A DNA stretch of 64,000 nucleotides from Promineifilum sp019695075 (GCA_026129185.1 JAHCIO010000016.1:1-64000), one strand, 5' to 3'. Counted from the stretch's first letter, positions 1 to 8,541 are shown. Numbers and translations: made by a program. Notes: generated from the sequence alone by a model not told the origin.

Positions 1-10
1 ATTGTGGCCC

Positions 11-45
11 CCACCGCTCCCCTGCTCCCCCGCCCTCCCCCAGAA
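11..45. repeat. CTCCCC-rich dispersed repeat
   Basis: Pyrimidine-rich stretch built of GCTCCCCTGCTCCCC-like units, upstream of the first gene. Related units occur inside two coding sequences on the opposite strand (2120-2161 and 38392-38442), so this appears to be a member of a dispersed family. Confidence 0.5.
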
Positions 46-83
46 CTTGCGCATTTCCCTCCTCCCCCGCATACTACAGTCTC

Positions 84-416
84 ATGATCCTCCACATCGC
101 CGCCGCCGATGAATGGGACGCCTCTCGCGCGCGCGGTGAATACCGCGCCGATAGCCTGGGCGATGAAGGCTTCATCCACTGCTCCACGCTCGACCAGGTC
201 CTCATTCCCGCCAACGAACGCTACCACGGCCGCGCCGACTTGCTCCTGCTGGTTATCGACCCGGCGCGGCTGGCAGCCGCTCTGGTCTATGAGGATTGCT
301 ACGAGACGGGCCAGGCCTTCCCCCACATCTACGGCCCGCTCAACCTCGACGCCGTGTTGCGGGCCGTGCCCTTCCCGCCGTCGGCCGACGGCTCATTCGC
401 CCTGCCGCCGCTCTAG
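84..416 (+). CDS. DUF952 family protein
   Basis: A 110-residue protein matching the DUF952 family in length and motifs. It has GFIHCS at residues 29-34, a central hydrophobic strand (LLLLVID, 53-59), and FPHIYGPLN at 79-87, which is the conserved C-terminal His/Tyr/Gly patch. The biochemical role of DUF952 is not established; the fold is distantly related to ADP-ribosyltransferase-like proteins, so no function is assigned. The start ATG at 84 follows only a weak TACTAC element and no Shine-Dalgarno sequence, which would fit a leaderless transcript. The next gene begins 45 bases downstream on the same strand and may be co-transcribed. Confidence 0.85.
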   Translation: MILHIAAADEWDASRARGEYRADSLGDEGFIHCSTLDQVLIPANERYHGRADLLLLVIDPARLAAALVYEDCYETGQAFPHIYGPLNLDAVLRAVPFPPSADGSFALPPL

Positions 417-461
417 CCCCGCGCTGCCGGCCCAGCGGCCGGCGAACTCCTACGAGGCGCA

Positions 462-1229
462 ATGGACAGCCACGATTTCCCCATCCTGGAGCATGACCCC
501 AACCCAACCGCGCTCATCGAACCCTCGCGCCTGCTCGCGCCCATCGACATCCCGCGCCACTGTGTGCTGTGCTTCTTCCAGGAGGTCATCGCCGACCTGG
601 TCGCGCGCGGCCAGTTGCGGATCGTCCACACCCTGCGCAGCGAGATCGGGCCGAACCCGGTCTATGTGTTGGACGTGGGCGGCCGGCCGCTGGCCCTGGT
701 GCATCCCGGCCTGGGCGCGCCGCTGGCGGGGGCGTTCATGGATGAGCTGATCGCCCTGGGCTGCCGGGCATTTGTCGCTTGTGGCGGGGCGGGCGTGCTG
801 GCCCCGGAGCTTGTCGTCGGCCACATCGTCGTGCCCAACGCCGCCGTGCGCGACGAGGGCACGTCATACCATTACCTGCCGCCGTCGCGCGAGGTGTCTG
901 CCTCGCCCGCGGCCGTGGCCGCCATCGAGGCGACCCTGCAACGCCACGGCGCGCCCTACGTCGTCGGCAAGACGTGGACGACCGACGCCTTCTACCGCGA
1001 GACGGCGGCGCGCGTGGCCCGGCGGCGGGCCGAGGGCTGCCTGACGGTGGAGATGGAGGCGGCGGCGTTCTTCGCCATCGGCCAGTTCCGCGGCGTGACG
1101 GTGGGGCAGATTCTCTACAGCGGCGACGACCTCAGCGGGCCGGAGTGGGACGGCCGCGCCTGGCAGGGACGGGGCGAGACGCGCGCGAGGCTGTTGCGGC
1201 TGGCGGCCGAGGCCTGCCTGCAACTCTAG
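462..1229 (+). CDS. Nucleoside phosphorylase (PNP/UDP family 1)
   Basis: 255 residues resembling the PNP_UDP_1 (uridine/purine nucleoside phosphorylase) superfamily, which cleaves nucleosides with phosphate to a base and pentose 1-phosphate. Visible family marks are the phosphate/ribose-binding strand FVACGGAGVL (104-113), the E-M-E signature inside TVEMEAAAFF (195-204) that contacts the ribose, and GDDL at 221-224, a position for the base-binding Asp. A longer N-terminal segment (1-50) precedes the usual core. Substrate (uridine, purine or other) cannot be told from sequence alone. Its stop overlaps the stop of the convergent Hsp70-like gene by four bases. Confidence 0.88.
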   Translation: MDSHDFPILEHDPNPTALIEPSRLLAPIDIPRHCVLCFFQEVIADLVARGQLRIVHTLRSEIGPNPVYVLDVGGRPLALVHPGLGAPLAGAFMDELIALGCRAFVACGGAGVLAPELVVGHIVVPNAAVRDEGTSYHYLPPSREVSASPAAVAAIEATLQRHGAPYVVGKTWTTDAFYRETAARVARRRAEGCLTVEMEAAAFFAIGQFRGVTVGQILYSGDDLSGPEWDGRAWQGRGETRARLLRLAAEACLQL

Positions 1230-3619
1230 TCGCGACCGGTTGCCAGGGCCACGACGGCCTCATCGGCGGCCAGTTTGGCCAGTCGCTGCGCCCGCGTGCC
1301 TTCCTCAAGGGGCAGCGCCGCGCCATCGACGGCCAGCAGGCGGCGGTCAGTGATGAGCGTCAGCGGCCCAGCCGGGGCCAGCCCCACGACCGCCGACCGC
1401 CGCGCCACCAGCGCCTTGCCGCGCGTGTTGGCCTTGGGCGCTGCCTCCACGGCGGCCACGGGCAGGCGGCGGGCGTAGCCATCGGCCAGCAGCAGCACGG
1501 CCTCGCCGCCCGGCTCGGCCGCCAGCGCCGCGGCCACGCGGTCGAACGACGCCTCCTGGCCGCAGTTGATCGCCTGCGCCCCGGCCAGCGGCAGCCGCGC
1601 CAACGGCCAGCGTAGCCCCCGGCCGCCCTCCGTGGCGATCACCACGTCCTGTCGCCGGGCAACGCCGGCCACCAGTACGGGCACGCCCGGCAGCGGGCTG
1701 TCGAAGCTGAACGGCACCGGCGCTTCGATGGATGGCCGCAGCGTCTCCAGCGGATAGGCGCGGGCGAAGCCGGTCGAGGTGACGAACAGCAGCCGCTCCG
1801 CCTCGCGCACGGCCGTCCAGTCGAGCACGGCGACGACGGCCTCGCGCGAGGCCAGCCGGTAGAGGTTCGCGACGTTCTGGCCGATACCCTGCAGGTCGCG
1901 CAGTTGCCGCGCCGACGTGAGCAGGAAGCGGTAGCGGCTGGTGATCAGCAGCAGTTGGCCGTCCGGCGGCAGGCGCACGCCCGCGGCCACGTCCCCTTCG
2001 CCCCAGCCCATCTCCACCAGCGCGGCCGCGCCGTCGGCCGGCGCAGCCGGCTCCTCAGCCACCACCACCGCCGCCCGTGACCACTCGCCCTCGCTAACCG
2101 GCTTCCCCAGCAGCACGAGCGCGCTCCCCTGCTCCCCTGCCTCCCCGCTCCCCTGCTCCTCCAACACGATCCGCCGCTGCAACAACTCCAGATTGACCGG
2201 CCGCACCTTCAGCCGCCCGCCGGTGGGTTCGGGCAGATTGGCGAAGTCGGCCGTCGTGTGGGCCGGCAACTCCACCTCGCCGCGCTCCAGATGGTGAGCG
2301 ATCACGCCCAGCCCGGCGGTGACGCTGCTGAAGGCGTCGATGCTGCGCACGCGCGCCTCGCCGAAGTGACGGCCGAGCATGTCGTAGAAGGCGGGGATGA
2401 GCGCCGAGCCACCGGTGCGGATGACTGTGTCGATCTGCTCCGGCCGCAGGCCCGACCGCTGTACCGTCTCGATCAGGTGATGCTCAATGGCCCGCGTCTC
2501 GGCGCGGATGACGTCCTCGAACTCGCCGCGGGTGACGAACTCGCGCACGCTAAAGCCGGGGCCGTCGAGGTGAATCTCCGCGCCGCGCTTGTCCGACAGG
2601 GCGCGTTTGGCCGCCTCGACGACGTCGAACATCTTCAGGCCGTAGTTGCTGCTGATCAGGGCCAGTAGGGCCTCGATCTGGTGTTTGTGCTGGGCCGTCT
2701 GGGCGATGTCGCGCAGGACTTGGCGGTTCTGGGGCGAGTTGAGTTGCAGGATGGTCTGCCAGTCGTTGAAGCTGTCGTAGATCCACTGCGGCGTCGTCAG
2801 GGCCTTGTGGCGCGGGCCGTAGAGGCTGCCCTCGCCGAAGTGGCGCGGCAGCTTGGCGCGGACGAGCTTCTGGTCGAACACATCGCCGGCCACGGGGATG
2901 CCGCCGGTGGCCAGGACGCGCGGCCGGTCCTCGCCCAGGCGCATGACGGTGATGTCGAGTGTGCCGCCGCCGAAGTCGAACACCAGCGCGTTCTCCGGCC
3001 GGCTCAGGCCGAGGGCGTAGCTGTAGGCCGCCGCCACCGGTTCATATTGCAGGTAGACAGTCTCATAGCCGGCCAGGAAGGCGGCGTGCAGCAGCCGCGC
3101 CTCAGCCACGCGGTCGCCGGCGGCGTCGCTGGCCCAGTGGACGGGCCGGCCAAGCACCACCTGGCGCAGCTCGCGCCCCAGCAGATGCTCCGCCCGCGCC
3201 TTGGTGACGGTCAGGTAGAGGGCAATGAGCGCTTCCAGCGAATAGTAGAACTGGCCGACGACCGTGCCGGGGTAGTTGACGTCGCGCAGGCCGGTCTTGA
3301 TCGACAGGAAGAGCCGGCCGGGCGAGAGAGCGTCGGCCCAGGTGTAGACGTCGGTGACGTAGTAGACGCGGTCGGCGATGACCTCCAGCTCGCCGACCCA
3401 GATGCGCTGCATCTTGACCGGCCGGTTGAGGTTGTGCTCGTAATAGCGGTCGATGGCTGCCCGGCCGAGGGTGACGGCCTGCTCGTTGGTGACGTAGAGG
3501 GCCGTGCGGGCCACGCGCGGGTTGGGCGCGGCCGGGTCGAGGGGCAGCACTTCCACGGCGCGGCCGTCGTAGACGGCCATGCCGCTGTTCGTCGTGCCGA
3601 AGTCCATGCCGATGATCAT
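1226..3619 (-). CDS. Hsp70-type ATPase with C-terminal GyrA-like beta-propeller
   Basis: 797 residues. Residues 1-447 form an Hsp70/actin-type ATPase: phosphate-1 loop MDFGTTNSG (5-13), phosphate-2 VFDFGGGTLDIT (213-224) and adenosine motif VIRTGGSALIPAFYDML (399-415). No DnaK substrate-binding domain follows. Instead, after a linker (about 450-545), residues 550-797 show repeated blade-like units of the type LLFVTSTGFARAYPLETL (610-627), DVVIATEGGRGLRWPL (658-673) and EAVLLLADGYARRLPV (706-721). These resemble the beta-pinwheel of gyrase/topoisomerase IV subunit A. Residues 487-500 (EEQGSGEAGEQGSA) are encoded by a dispersed CTCCCC repeat. The ATG at 3619 lies six bases after a TATAAT box, implying a leaderless mRNA. 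The cellular role is unknown; the propeller suggests protein or nucleic-acid docking. Confidence 0.82.
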   Translation of the reverse strand: MIIGMDFGTTNSGMAVYDGRAVEVLPLDPAAPNPRVARTALYVTNEQAVTLGRAAIDRYYEHNLNRPVKMQRIWVGELEVIADRVYYVTDVYTWADALSPGRLFLSIKTGLRDVNYPGTVVGQFYYSLEALIALYLTVTKARAEHLLGRELRQVVLGRPVHWASDAAGDRVAEARLLHAAFLAGYETVYLQYEPVAAAYSYALGLSRPENALVFDFGGGTLDITVMRLGEDRPRVLATGGIPVAGDVFDQKLVRAKLPRHFGEGSLYGPRHKALTTPQWIYDSFNDWQTILQLNSPQNRQVLRDIAQTAQHKHQIEALLALISSNYGLKMFDVVEAAKRALSDKRGAEIHLDGPGFSVREFVTRGEFEDVIRAETRAIEHHLIETVQRSGLRPEQIDTVIRTGGSALIPAFYDMLGRHFGEARVRSIDAFSSVTAGLGVIAHHLERGEVELPAHTTADFANLPEPTGGRLKVRPVNLELLQRRIVLEEQGSGEAGEQGSALVLLGKPVSEGEWSRAAVVVAEEPAAPADGAAALVEMGWGEGDVAAGVRLPPDGQLLLITSRYRFLLTSARQLRDLQGIGQNVANLYRLASREAVVAVLDWTAVREAERLLFVTSTGFARAYPLETLRPSIEAPVPFSFDSPLPGVPVLVAGVARRQDVVIATEGGRGLRWPLARLPLAGAQAINCGQEASFDRVAAALAAEPGGEAVLLLADGYARRLPVAAVEAAPKANTRGKALVARRSAVVGLAPAGPLTLITDRRLLAVDGAALPLEEGTRAQRLAKLAADEAVVALATGRD

Positions 3620-3625
3620 GACGCC

Positions 3626-3631
3626 ATTATA
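3626..3631 (-). promoter_or_regulatory. TATAAT -10 box abutting the Hsp70-like start
   Basis: Perfect TATAAT on the minus strand, separated from the ATG at 3619 by six bases. Transcription is expected to begin at or next to the A of the start codon, giving a leaderless message. No -35 consensus is visible because a GTCAGTG repeat occupies that position. Confidence 0.6.
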
Positions 3632-3657
3632 GCAGTGGTCAGTGGTCAGTGGTCAGA
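3632..3657. repeat. GTCAGTG tandem repeat upstream of Hsp70-like gene
   Basis: Three head-to-tail GTCAGTG/GGTCAGT units. The same short repeat also lies just upstream of start codons at 8508, 38754 and 40760. The rest of the gap to 3762 holds AATCAGCG-type direct repeats and no gene. Confidence 0.6.
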
Positions 3658-3762
3658 AACTCCACTCTGGCCGCTCATCCGCGTCATCAGCGTGCCGTTC
3701 TTAACTGCCCGTCATGCCCTCTTCAGCGAGAATCAGCGCTCTTCTCAGCGGCAATCAGCGTG

Positions 3763-5385
3763 CTATTCTTCGGCCTCATAGACCACCCGCCCATCAAACA
3801 CCGTCAACCACACCCCCACCTCCGCTATGGCCGCCGGCTCTATCGCGAACAGGTTGTCTGACAACACGACAAGATCGGCGTACTTGCCGGGGGTGATAGA
3901 GCCGAAGCGGTCGGCCTTGCCGGATAGGCGCGCCGGCCCCAGGGTGTAGCCCGCGATGGCCTCGGCCACCGTCAGCCGCTCGGCCGGATACCAACCGCCG
4001 GCCGGCTGGCCCGTCTCGTCCTGCCGCGTCACGGCGGCGTGGATGCCCAGCAGTGGGTTCAGCGGGGCCACCGGCGCGTCGGAGCCAAAGGCCAGCGCCG
4101 TGCCGCGGTCGAGCAGTGACCGGAAGGCGTAGGCCAGGCGCGCCCGCCCGCCCCAGACACGGTCGGCCGTGCGCCAATCGCTCTGCAAATGCACCGGCTG
4201 GACGGAGGCGACGATGCCGCTCGGCGCCAGCCGCGCCAGGTCGTCAGGGTGGATGAGCTGGACGTGCTCGATGCGCTGGGGCATGGGCAACGGCGGCGGC
4301 CGCCGCGACGCGGTTGCCCCCTGGGTCGTCGCCCATTCGCTCATCACGTCCAGCACCTCGCGCACGGCCCGGTCGCCGATGGCATGCACCGACATGGGGA
4401 AGCCGGCCTGGCCGGCGGCGACAGTGGTCTGCCACAGCCTGTCGGCCGGGGTGACGACGATGCCGGTGTTGTCCGGCTCGCCCTCGTAGGCGGCCAGCAT
4501 CAGCGCCGTGCGCGACCCCATCGCCCCGTCGGCAAACGCCTTGACGTGCCCCAGCCAGAGGTTGTCGTCGCCGAAGCCGGCTTGCAGGCCCAGCCGGGCC
4601 GCCTCGGCCACGTAGTCGGCGGCGATGTTGGCGTGGACGCGCAACGACAGCCGCCCCTGCCGCCGCAATGCCTGAAAGAGGCGCAGGCTCTCCGCCCCTT
4701 CGCGCTCCACGCGCTGGTCGTGGATGCCGGTCAGGCCCAACCGGTTGGCCTCGGCCACGGTCTCGGCCAGCCACTCGGTCAGCGCGCCCGCGTCCGGTTG
4801 GGGGACGACGCGCTCGATGAGGGCGATGGCGTTCCACTCGCTGAACAGGCCTGTCGGCCGGCCGCCGGCGTCGCGGTGGATGTGGCTGTCGGCCGGGTCG
4901 GGCGTGGCCGCGGTGACGCCGGCCAGGGCCAGGGCGCGGCCGTTCACCCACCAGGTGTGCATGTCCATGCGCGCCAGGGCCACGGGGTGGTCGGGCACGA
5001 TGGCGTCGAGCAGGGCCGCCGTCGGCTGCTCGTCCCAGCGGTTGCTGTCCCACCCCCAGCCGAGCAGCCACTCGCCGGGGGCGACAGTGGCGGCGGCCGC
5101 GGCCAGCCGGGCGCGCACGGCGTCCAGGTCGCTCAGGCCAAAGAGGCTGACCTGCCGGCGGCGCACGGCCGTGGCCAGCAGGTGGACGTGGGCATCGACG
5201 AGACCGGGCAGCAGCAGCCGGCCGCCGCAATCGATGCGGCGCGTCGCCGGGCCGGCCAGGGCGTCCAGGTCGGCCGCCCGGCCGGCGGCGACGATGCGGC
5301 CGTCGCGGACGGCCACGGCCTCGGCCCACGGCTGGGCGGGATCGACGGTGTAGACGCGGGCGTTGGTCAGGAGCAGGTCGATCAT
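3763..5385 (-). CDS. YtcJ-type metal-dependent amidohydrolase
   Basis: 540 residues of the amidohydrolase superfamily, YtcJ / N-substituted formamide deformylase group (Amidohydro_3). Seen: N-terminal composite-domain start IDLLLTNARVYTVD, metal-binding HVH at 66-68 in GLVDAHVHLL, the KAFADGAMGSRTA segment typical of this group, later metal histidines in MSVHAIGDRA and RIEHVQLI, and the catalytic Asp in ALAFGSDAPV near the C-terminus. The exact amide substrate is unknown. The start at 5385 is chosen because its ATG overlaps the aroE stop (ATGA); a longer frame would run 22 low-complexity residues into aroE. It is the last gene of the leftward rsmE-NUDIX-aroE unit. Confidence 0.87.
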   Translation of the reverse strand: MIDLLLTNARVYTVDPAQPWAEAVAVRDGRIVAAGRAADLDALAGPATRRIDCGGRLLLPGLVDAHVHLLATAVRRRQVSLFGLSDLDAVRARLAAAAATVAPGEWLLGWGWDSNRWDEQPTAALLDAIVPDHPVALARMDMHTWWVNGRALALAGVTAATPDPADSHIHRDAGGRPTGLFSEWNAIALIERVVPQPDAGALTEWLAETVAEANRLGLTGIHDQRVEREGAESLRLFQALRRQGRLSLRVHANIAADYVAEAARLGLQAGFGDDNLWLGHVKAFADGAMGSRTALMLAAYEGEPDNTGIVVTPADRLWQTTVAAGQAGFPMSVHAIGDRAVREVLDVMSEWATTQGATASRRPPPLPMPQRIEHVQLIHPDDLARLAPSGIVASVQPVHLQSDWRTADRVWGGRARLAYAFRSLLDRGTALAFGSDAPVAPLNPLLGIHAAVTRQDETGQPAGGWYPAERLTVAEAIAGYTLGPARLSGKADRFGSITPGKYADLVVLSDNLFAIEPAAIAEVGVWLTVFDGRVVYEAEE

Positions 5386-6242
5386 GGTTGCGCCTCCACG
5401 GCCTCGGCGGCGCGGCGCATCACGGCGCGGTCGGGCCGGCGGCTGGTCCACAGTTCAAACGCCTCGGCGGCCTGGTTGACCAGCATGCCCAGCCCGTTGG
5501 CGTGGCCGCAGCCGGCGGCCTGGGCGGCGCGCAGCAGCGGCGTCAGCGGCGGGTTGTAGAGCAGGTCGTAGACGAAGGCGTCGGCCGGCAGCGGCGCGTC
5601 GGGCCAGGGCGACAGGCCGGCGTCGGTTCCGCCGGCCATGCCCAGCGGCGTGGCGTTGACGATCAATGGCCGGCGCGCGGCGCGAACGACCTCGACAACC
5701 CGCGCCAGCGAGCCGGCGGCGACGGGCACGGGCGCGCCCTCGCTCAGGTCGCCGGCCAGTTGCTCGGCCTGTTCCTCGCGCCGGGCCAGGATGGTGACGC
5801 GCGCGCCGTTGCGCGCCAGGGCGTAGACGACGGCCCGCGCCGCCCCGCCCGCGCCCAGCACCACGCAATCGCGCCCGCGCACGGCGACGCCGTTGTCCGC
5901 CAGATCGGCCAGGAAGCCGGACCAGTCGGTGTTGAAGCCGGTCAGTTGGCCGTCGCCGATGACGATGGTGTTGACCGCGCCGATGGCCGCGGCGACGGGG
6001 TAGATGGCGTCGAGGTAGGGCAGGACGGCGGCCTTGTGGGGTACGGTGACGTTGACGCCGCGGAAGCCCAGCGCCGCCAGCCCGCCCAGCGCCGAGGGCA
6101 GCGCCTCCGGCCGCACGGGCAGGGGCACATAGGCCCAATCGAGGCCCAGCGCCGCGGCGGCGGCGTTGTGCATGGCCGGGCTGACGCTGTGGCCGACCGG
6201 CCAGCCCAGCAGGCCGCTGAGTCGGGTCTTGCCGGTAATCAT
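5382..6242 (-). CDS. aroE: Shikimate dehydrogenase
   Basis: 286 residues. NADPH-dependent reduction of 3-dehydroshikimate in the aromatic amino acid (shikimate) pathway; cytosolic. Substrate-binding domain: GHSVSPAMHN (17-26), NVTVPHK with catalytic Lys70, and the catalytic Asp106 in GFNTDWSGF. Nucleotide-binding domain: GAGGAARA (130-137). Length and motif spacing are normal for AroE. It begins three bases after the NUDIX gene stop and its own stop overlaps the start of the amidohydrolase, so the genes are translationally coupled. No other shikimate gene is present in the window. Confidence 0.95.
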   Translation of the reverse strand: MITGKTRLSGLLGWPVGHSVSPAMHNAAAAALGLDWAYVPLPVRPEALPSALGGLAALGFRGVNVTVPHKAAVLPYLDAIYPVAAAIGAVNTIVIGDGQLTGFNTDWSGFLADLADNGVAVRGRDCVVLGAGGAARAVVYALARNGARVTILARREEQAEQLAGDLSEGAPVPVAAGSLARVVEVVRAARRPLIVNATPLGMAGGTDAGLSPWPDAPLPADAFVYDLLYNPPLTPLLRAAQAAGCGHANGLGMLVNQAAEAFELWTSRRPDRAVMRRAAEAVEAQP

Positions 6243-6245
6243 GGG

Positions 6246-6881
6246 CTACTCCTCCGGCGGGTCGAAATAGGGCAGTGGCGCGTTGCCGCGCAGCTGGCGG
6301 AAGACGAACGGCGCGCGCAGATGGTGGCCGGGCGAGAGCGGCGGCAGCGCGTCCTCGGCGAAGTAGGCCACGGCCGTGCTCTCGGCCGTCGGCCGCGGCT
6401 GCGGGTCGTCCACCTCGATCTGGAAGACGGCGTGGTAGAAGTGGATGCGCTTCTCGCTGTGCCAGCGGCGCGAGTCGAAGATGCCCAGCAGCCGGACGAC
6501 GCGCCCGGCCAGGCCGGCTTCCTCCCACAGTTCGCGCTGCGCCGTGCGGGCCAGCGTCTCGCCGGGGTCGGTGATGCCGCCGGGCAGCGCCCACAGACCG
6601 TCATCGCTGCGGCGGATGAGCAGCAGCCGGCCGTTGTGGAAGACGGCCGCCTCGCCGCTGGCCACCGGACCGATGTCGAAGTGGTTGGCGTGGTAGCGGG
6701 CCAACAGGTCGCCGGCCGCGCCGTCGCCGCTGAGCGCCGCCAGTCGCGCCGCCGCGGCCAGGACGTGCTCCCAGCGCTCGGCGTCGAACGATCCCGGCCG
6801 GGCGAAGTTCAGCCCGAAGGCGGCCACGGCCCGCAGCTCGTCGGCGATGGCCCTGGCCTGGGCGCGCAGGTCGTCGTTCAC
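6246..6881 (-). CDS. NUDIX hydrolase with N-terminal helical domain
   Basis: 211 residues from a GTG start at 6881, which overlaps the rsmE stop (GTGA). Residues 1-75 are an alpha-helical N-terminal domain seen in some ADP-ribose pyrophosphatase-type NUDIX proteins. The NUDIX box is complete: Gly102, Glu108, Arg116-Glu117, Glu120-Glu121 and Gly123 in the GX5EX7REUXEEXGU pattern. It should therefore be an active diphosphohydrolase of a nucleoside diphosphate-X substrate; which one is not visible. An upstream extension to 7088 would lie wholly inside rsmE and reads as low-complexity Arg/Gly, so it was not used. Confidence 0.88.
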   Translation of the reverse strand: MNDDLRAQARAIADELRAVAAFGLNFARPGSFDAERWEHVLAAAARLAALSGDGAAGDLLARYHANHFDIGPVASGEAAVFHNGRLLLIRRSDDGLWALPGGITDPGETLARTAQRELWEEAGLAGRVVRLLGIFDSRRWHSEKRIHFYHAVFQIEVDDPQPRPTAESTAVAYFAEDALPPLSPGHHLRAPFVFRQLRGNAPLPYFDPPEE

Positions 6882-7630
6882 GCCGCGCCCATCTCGCCCA
6901 GCTCGTGGAGCACCAGGGCCGCGCCGACGATGGCCGCCGTCTCCGTGCGCAGCACGCGCGGGCCGAGCGTGACCGCGCGCGCGCCAAACTCTGCCGCCTG
7001 TTGCACCTCGGCCGCCTCGTAGCCCCCTTCCGGCCCGATGTACAGGGCGACATGGGCCACGTCCACACCCCGCGCGCCGCCCAGGCAATCGCCCACCGTG
7101 CGCCGGCGCTCCCCTTCCCAGGCGATGAGCGCTCGCTCGTGGGCCGTTGCCTCGGCGGCGGCGAATTCAAATGGCACGGGCGCGAGCAGTATCGGGAGCC
7201 TGCCCCGCCCCGACTGCTCGGCGGCTTCCTTGATGATGCGCCGCCAACGTTCCAGCTTGTGCTCGCCCACGTCGTCGGCATCGCGCACCAGCGAGCGGCG
7301 GGTGATGACCGGCACAAACTCGGCCACGCCGATCTCTGTGCCCTTCTGCAGCACCCACTCGAATTTGTCGCGCTGGAGCAGGCTTTGGAAGAGTGTCAGC
7401 CGCGTGCGCGGCTCACCCGTGGCCGGCGCTTCGGCGATGACCAGGCCGGTGACGCGGCTATTGGTCACCTCTTCGAGCGCGACCTCGTACTGAAGCCCCA
7501 CGCCGTCGAGGGCCACGACGCGGTCGCCCGGCCGCAGCCGCAACACGCGCCGCATCTGGTGCGCCTGAACGTCGTCGAAACGGACGACCAGGCCGTGGAG
7601 TTGGTCGCGGGCGATGAAGAAGCGGTGCAT
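6878..7630 (-). CDS. rsmE: 16S rRNA (uracil(1498)-N(3))-methyltransferase
   Basis: 250 residues, a SPOUT-class methyltransferase that makes m3U1498 in helix 44 of 16S rRNA. N-terminal PUA-like domain: MHRFFIARDQ and the basic HQMRRVLRLRPGDRV (24-38). SPOUT domain: QKGTEIGVAEFVPVIT (95-110), the SAM-binding knot elements YIGPEGGY (197-204) and LGPRVLRTETA (222-232). Length and motifs are normal. It lies directly downstream of two FmrO-type 16S rRNA methyltransferase genes whose predicted target G1405 is in the same helix. The neighbouring NUDIX, aroE and amidohydrolase genes are coupled to it by overlaps. Confidence 0.94.
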   Translation of the reverse strand: MHRFFIARDQLHGLVVRFDDVQAHQMRRVLRLRPGDRVVALDGVGLQYEVALEEVTNSRVTGLVIAEAPATGEPRTRLTLFQSLLQRDKFEWVLQKGTEIGVAEFVPVITRRSLVRDADDVGEHKLERWRRIIKEAAEQSGRGRLPILLAPVPFEFAAAEATAHERALIAWEGERRRTVGDCLGGARGVDVAHVALYIGPEGGYEAAEVQQAAEFGARAVTLGPRVLRTETAAIVGAALVLHELGEMGAA

Positions 7631-7651
7631 GGGTTGCAGAAGTGCTTGACC

Positions 7652-7685
7652 AGACCTCAGAGGTCTTCCTAGACCTCTGAGGTCT
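7652..7685. repeat. Paired 15-bp inverted repeat, copy A
   Basis: AGACCTCAGAGGTCT (7652-7666), four spacer bases, then its exact reverse complement AGACCTCTGAGGTCT (7671-7685). The right half encodes the last residues (ETSEV) of the upstream methyltransferase, so the repeat overlaps the gene's 3' end. Confidence 0.8.
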
Positions 7686-8508
7686 CGCTGTCCACCGCTC
7701 TTTTCTCCGCGCAGAAGACGAGTTCAGTATCGAACAGCAGCTCCGTCACCGGCCAGCCCGTGCCGTCGATGAGCTGGTGGAAGAACTCGCGGTAGCGGTT
7801 GGTCAGGTTACGGCCGCCGTGGGTGCTGATCGTCGGGAAGGAGACGACCAGCCAGCGCACGTCCAGCGCCGCCAGCAGGGCGCGGCCGCGGCCGGGGTAG
7901 TTGCGCTCGAAGCGCGGCATCTCCTTCAGGAACAGGGCCACGTCGCCGCTGTCGCCGGGCGCTTGCAAGGCCACGTCGCGCACAAAGGCCAGCGGCGGCA
8001 GCCCTTGCAGGATGAAGTAGTGGTTGAGGAAGCCGATGCGCGGTTCGTGAATGTCGTAGGCCAGGAAGTCGGTGCCCTGGCGCGGCAGATCCATCCACGG
8101 GAAGGCCAGCGGGTTCAGGCCACAGGCGGTGTCGAGCAGGCGGCCGGGCGGGCCGGTGACGGCGAAGATGTCGCGGTAGAACGTGTCCAGGATGGGCAGG
8201 CGCTCGCGGGTGGACAGATGGGCGTGCATCAGGTCGCGGCAGACGGCGCGGACGGCGGCCTCATCGCCGCCGACGAAGGTTTGATTGAGCAGTTCGCCGG
8301 CCGTATCGTAGTCGGGATCGCCCAGGTAGGGGGCCATGATGCTGTGCAGGCGGCGGCGGACGGCCTTCTCGGCTGGGCGGGCTTTCTTGTGCGTGGCCAC
8401 GGCCTCCACGGCCAGCTGGCGGATGGTCTCTTCGCTGGTGTCGCGGTACTTTTTCGACTGTTTGATGGCCGCGATGACTGTCTCGATGGCTTCCTGGTCA
8501 ATTGTCAT
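7669..8508 (-). CDS. FmrO/Arm-type 16S rRNA methyltransferase, divergent copy
   Basis: 279 residues of the FmrO family (16S rRNA m7G1405 methyltransferases such as ArmA, RmtB and Sgm, which confer resistance to gentamicin/kanamycin-type aminoglycosides). Helical N-terminal region (1-95), then HLSTRERLPILDTFY (97-111), the SAM-binding DTACGLNPLAFPWM (126-139), YDIHEPRIGFLN and VVSFPTIST (221-229). The family segment SLGGR-KGM downstream of VSFP is changed here to STHGGRNLTN, so it may be less active or act on another target. Promoter TACAAT at 8541-8536 with a leader carrying GAAGGGG. The C-terminal SETSEV is repeat-encoded. Next gene downstream is rsmE. Confidence 0.85.
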   Translation of the reverse strand: MTIDQEAIETVIAAIKQSKKYRDTSEETIRQLAVEAVATHKKARPAEKAVRRRLHSIMAPYLGDPDYDTAGELLNQTFVGGDEAAVRAVCRDLMHAHLSTRERLPILDTFYRDIFAVTGPPGRLLDTACGLNPLAFPWMDLPRQGTDFLAYDIHEPRIGFLNHYFILQGLPPLAFVRDVALQAPGDSGDVALFLKEMPRFERNYPGRGRALLAALDVRWLVVSFPTISTHGGRNLTNRYREFFHQLIDGTGWPVTELLFDTELVFCAEKRAVDSETSEV

Positions 8509-8535
8509 AGGCTTGCCCCTTCGCGCTTTGCCCCT

Positions 8536-8541
8536 ATTGTA
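8536..8541 (-). promoter_or_regulatory. TACAAT -10 box of the first FmrO-like gene
   Basis: TACAAT on the minus strand, 27 bases before the ATG at 8508. The leader carries GAAGGGGC as a Shine-Dalgarno candidate. Confidence 0.45.
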
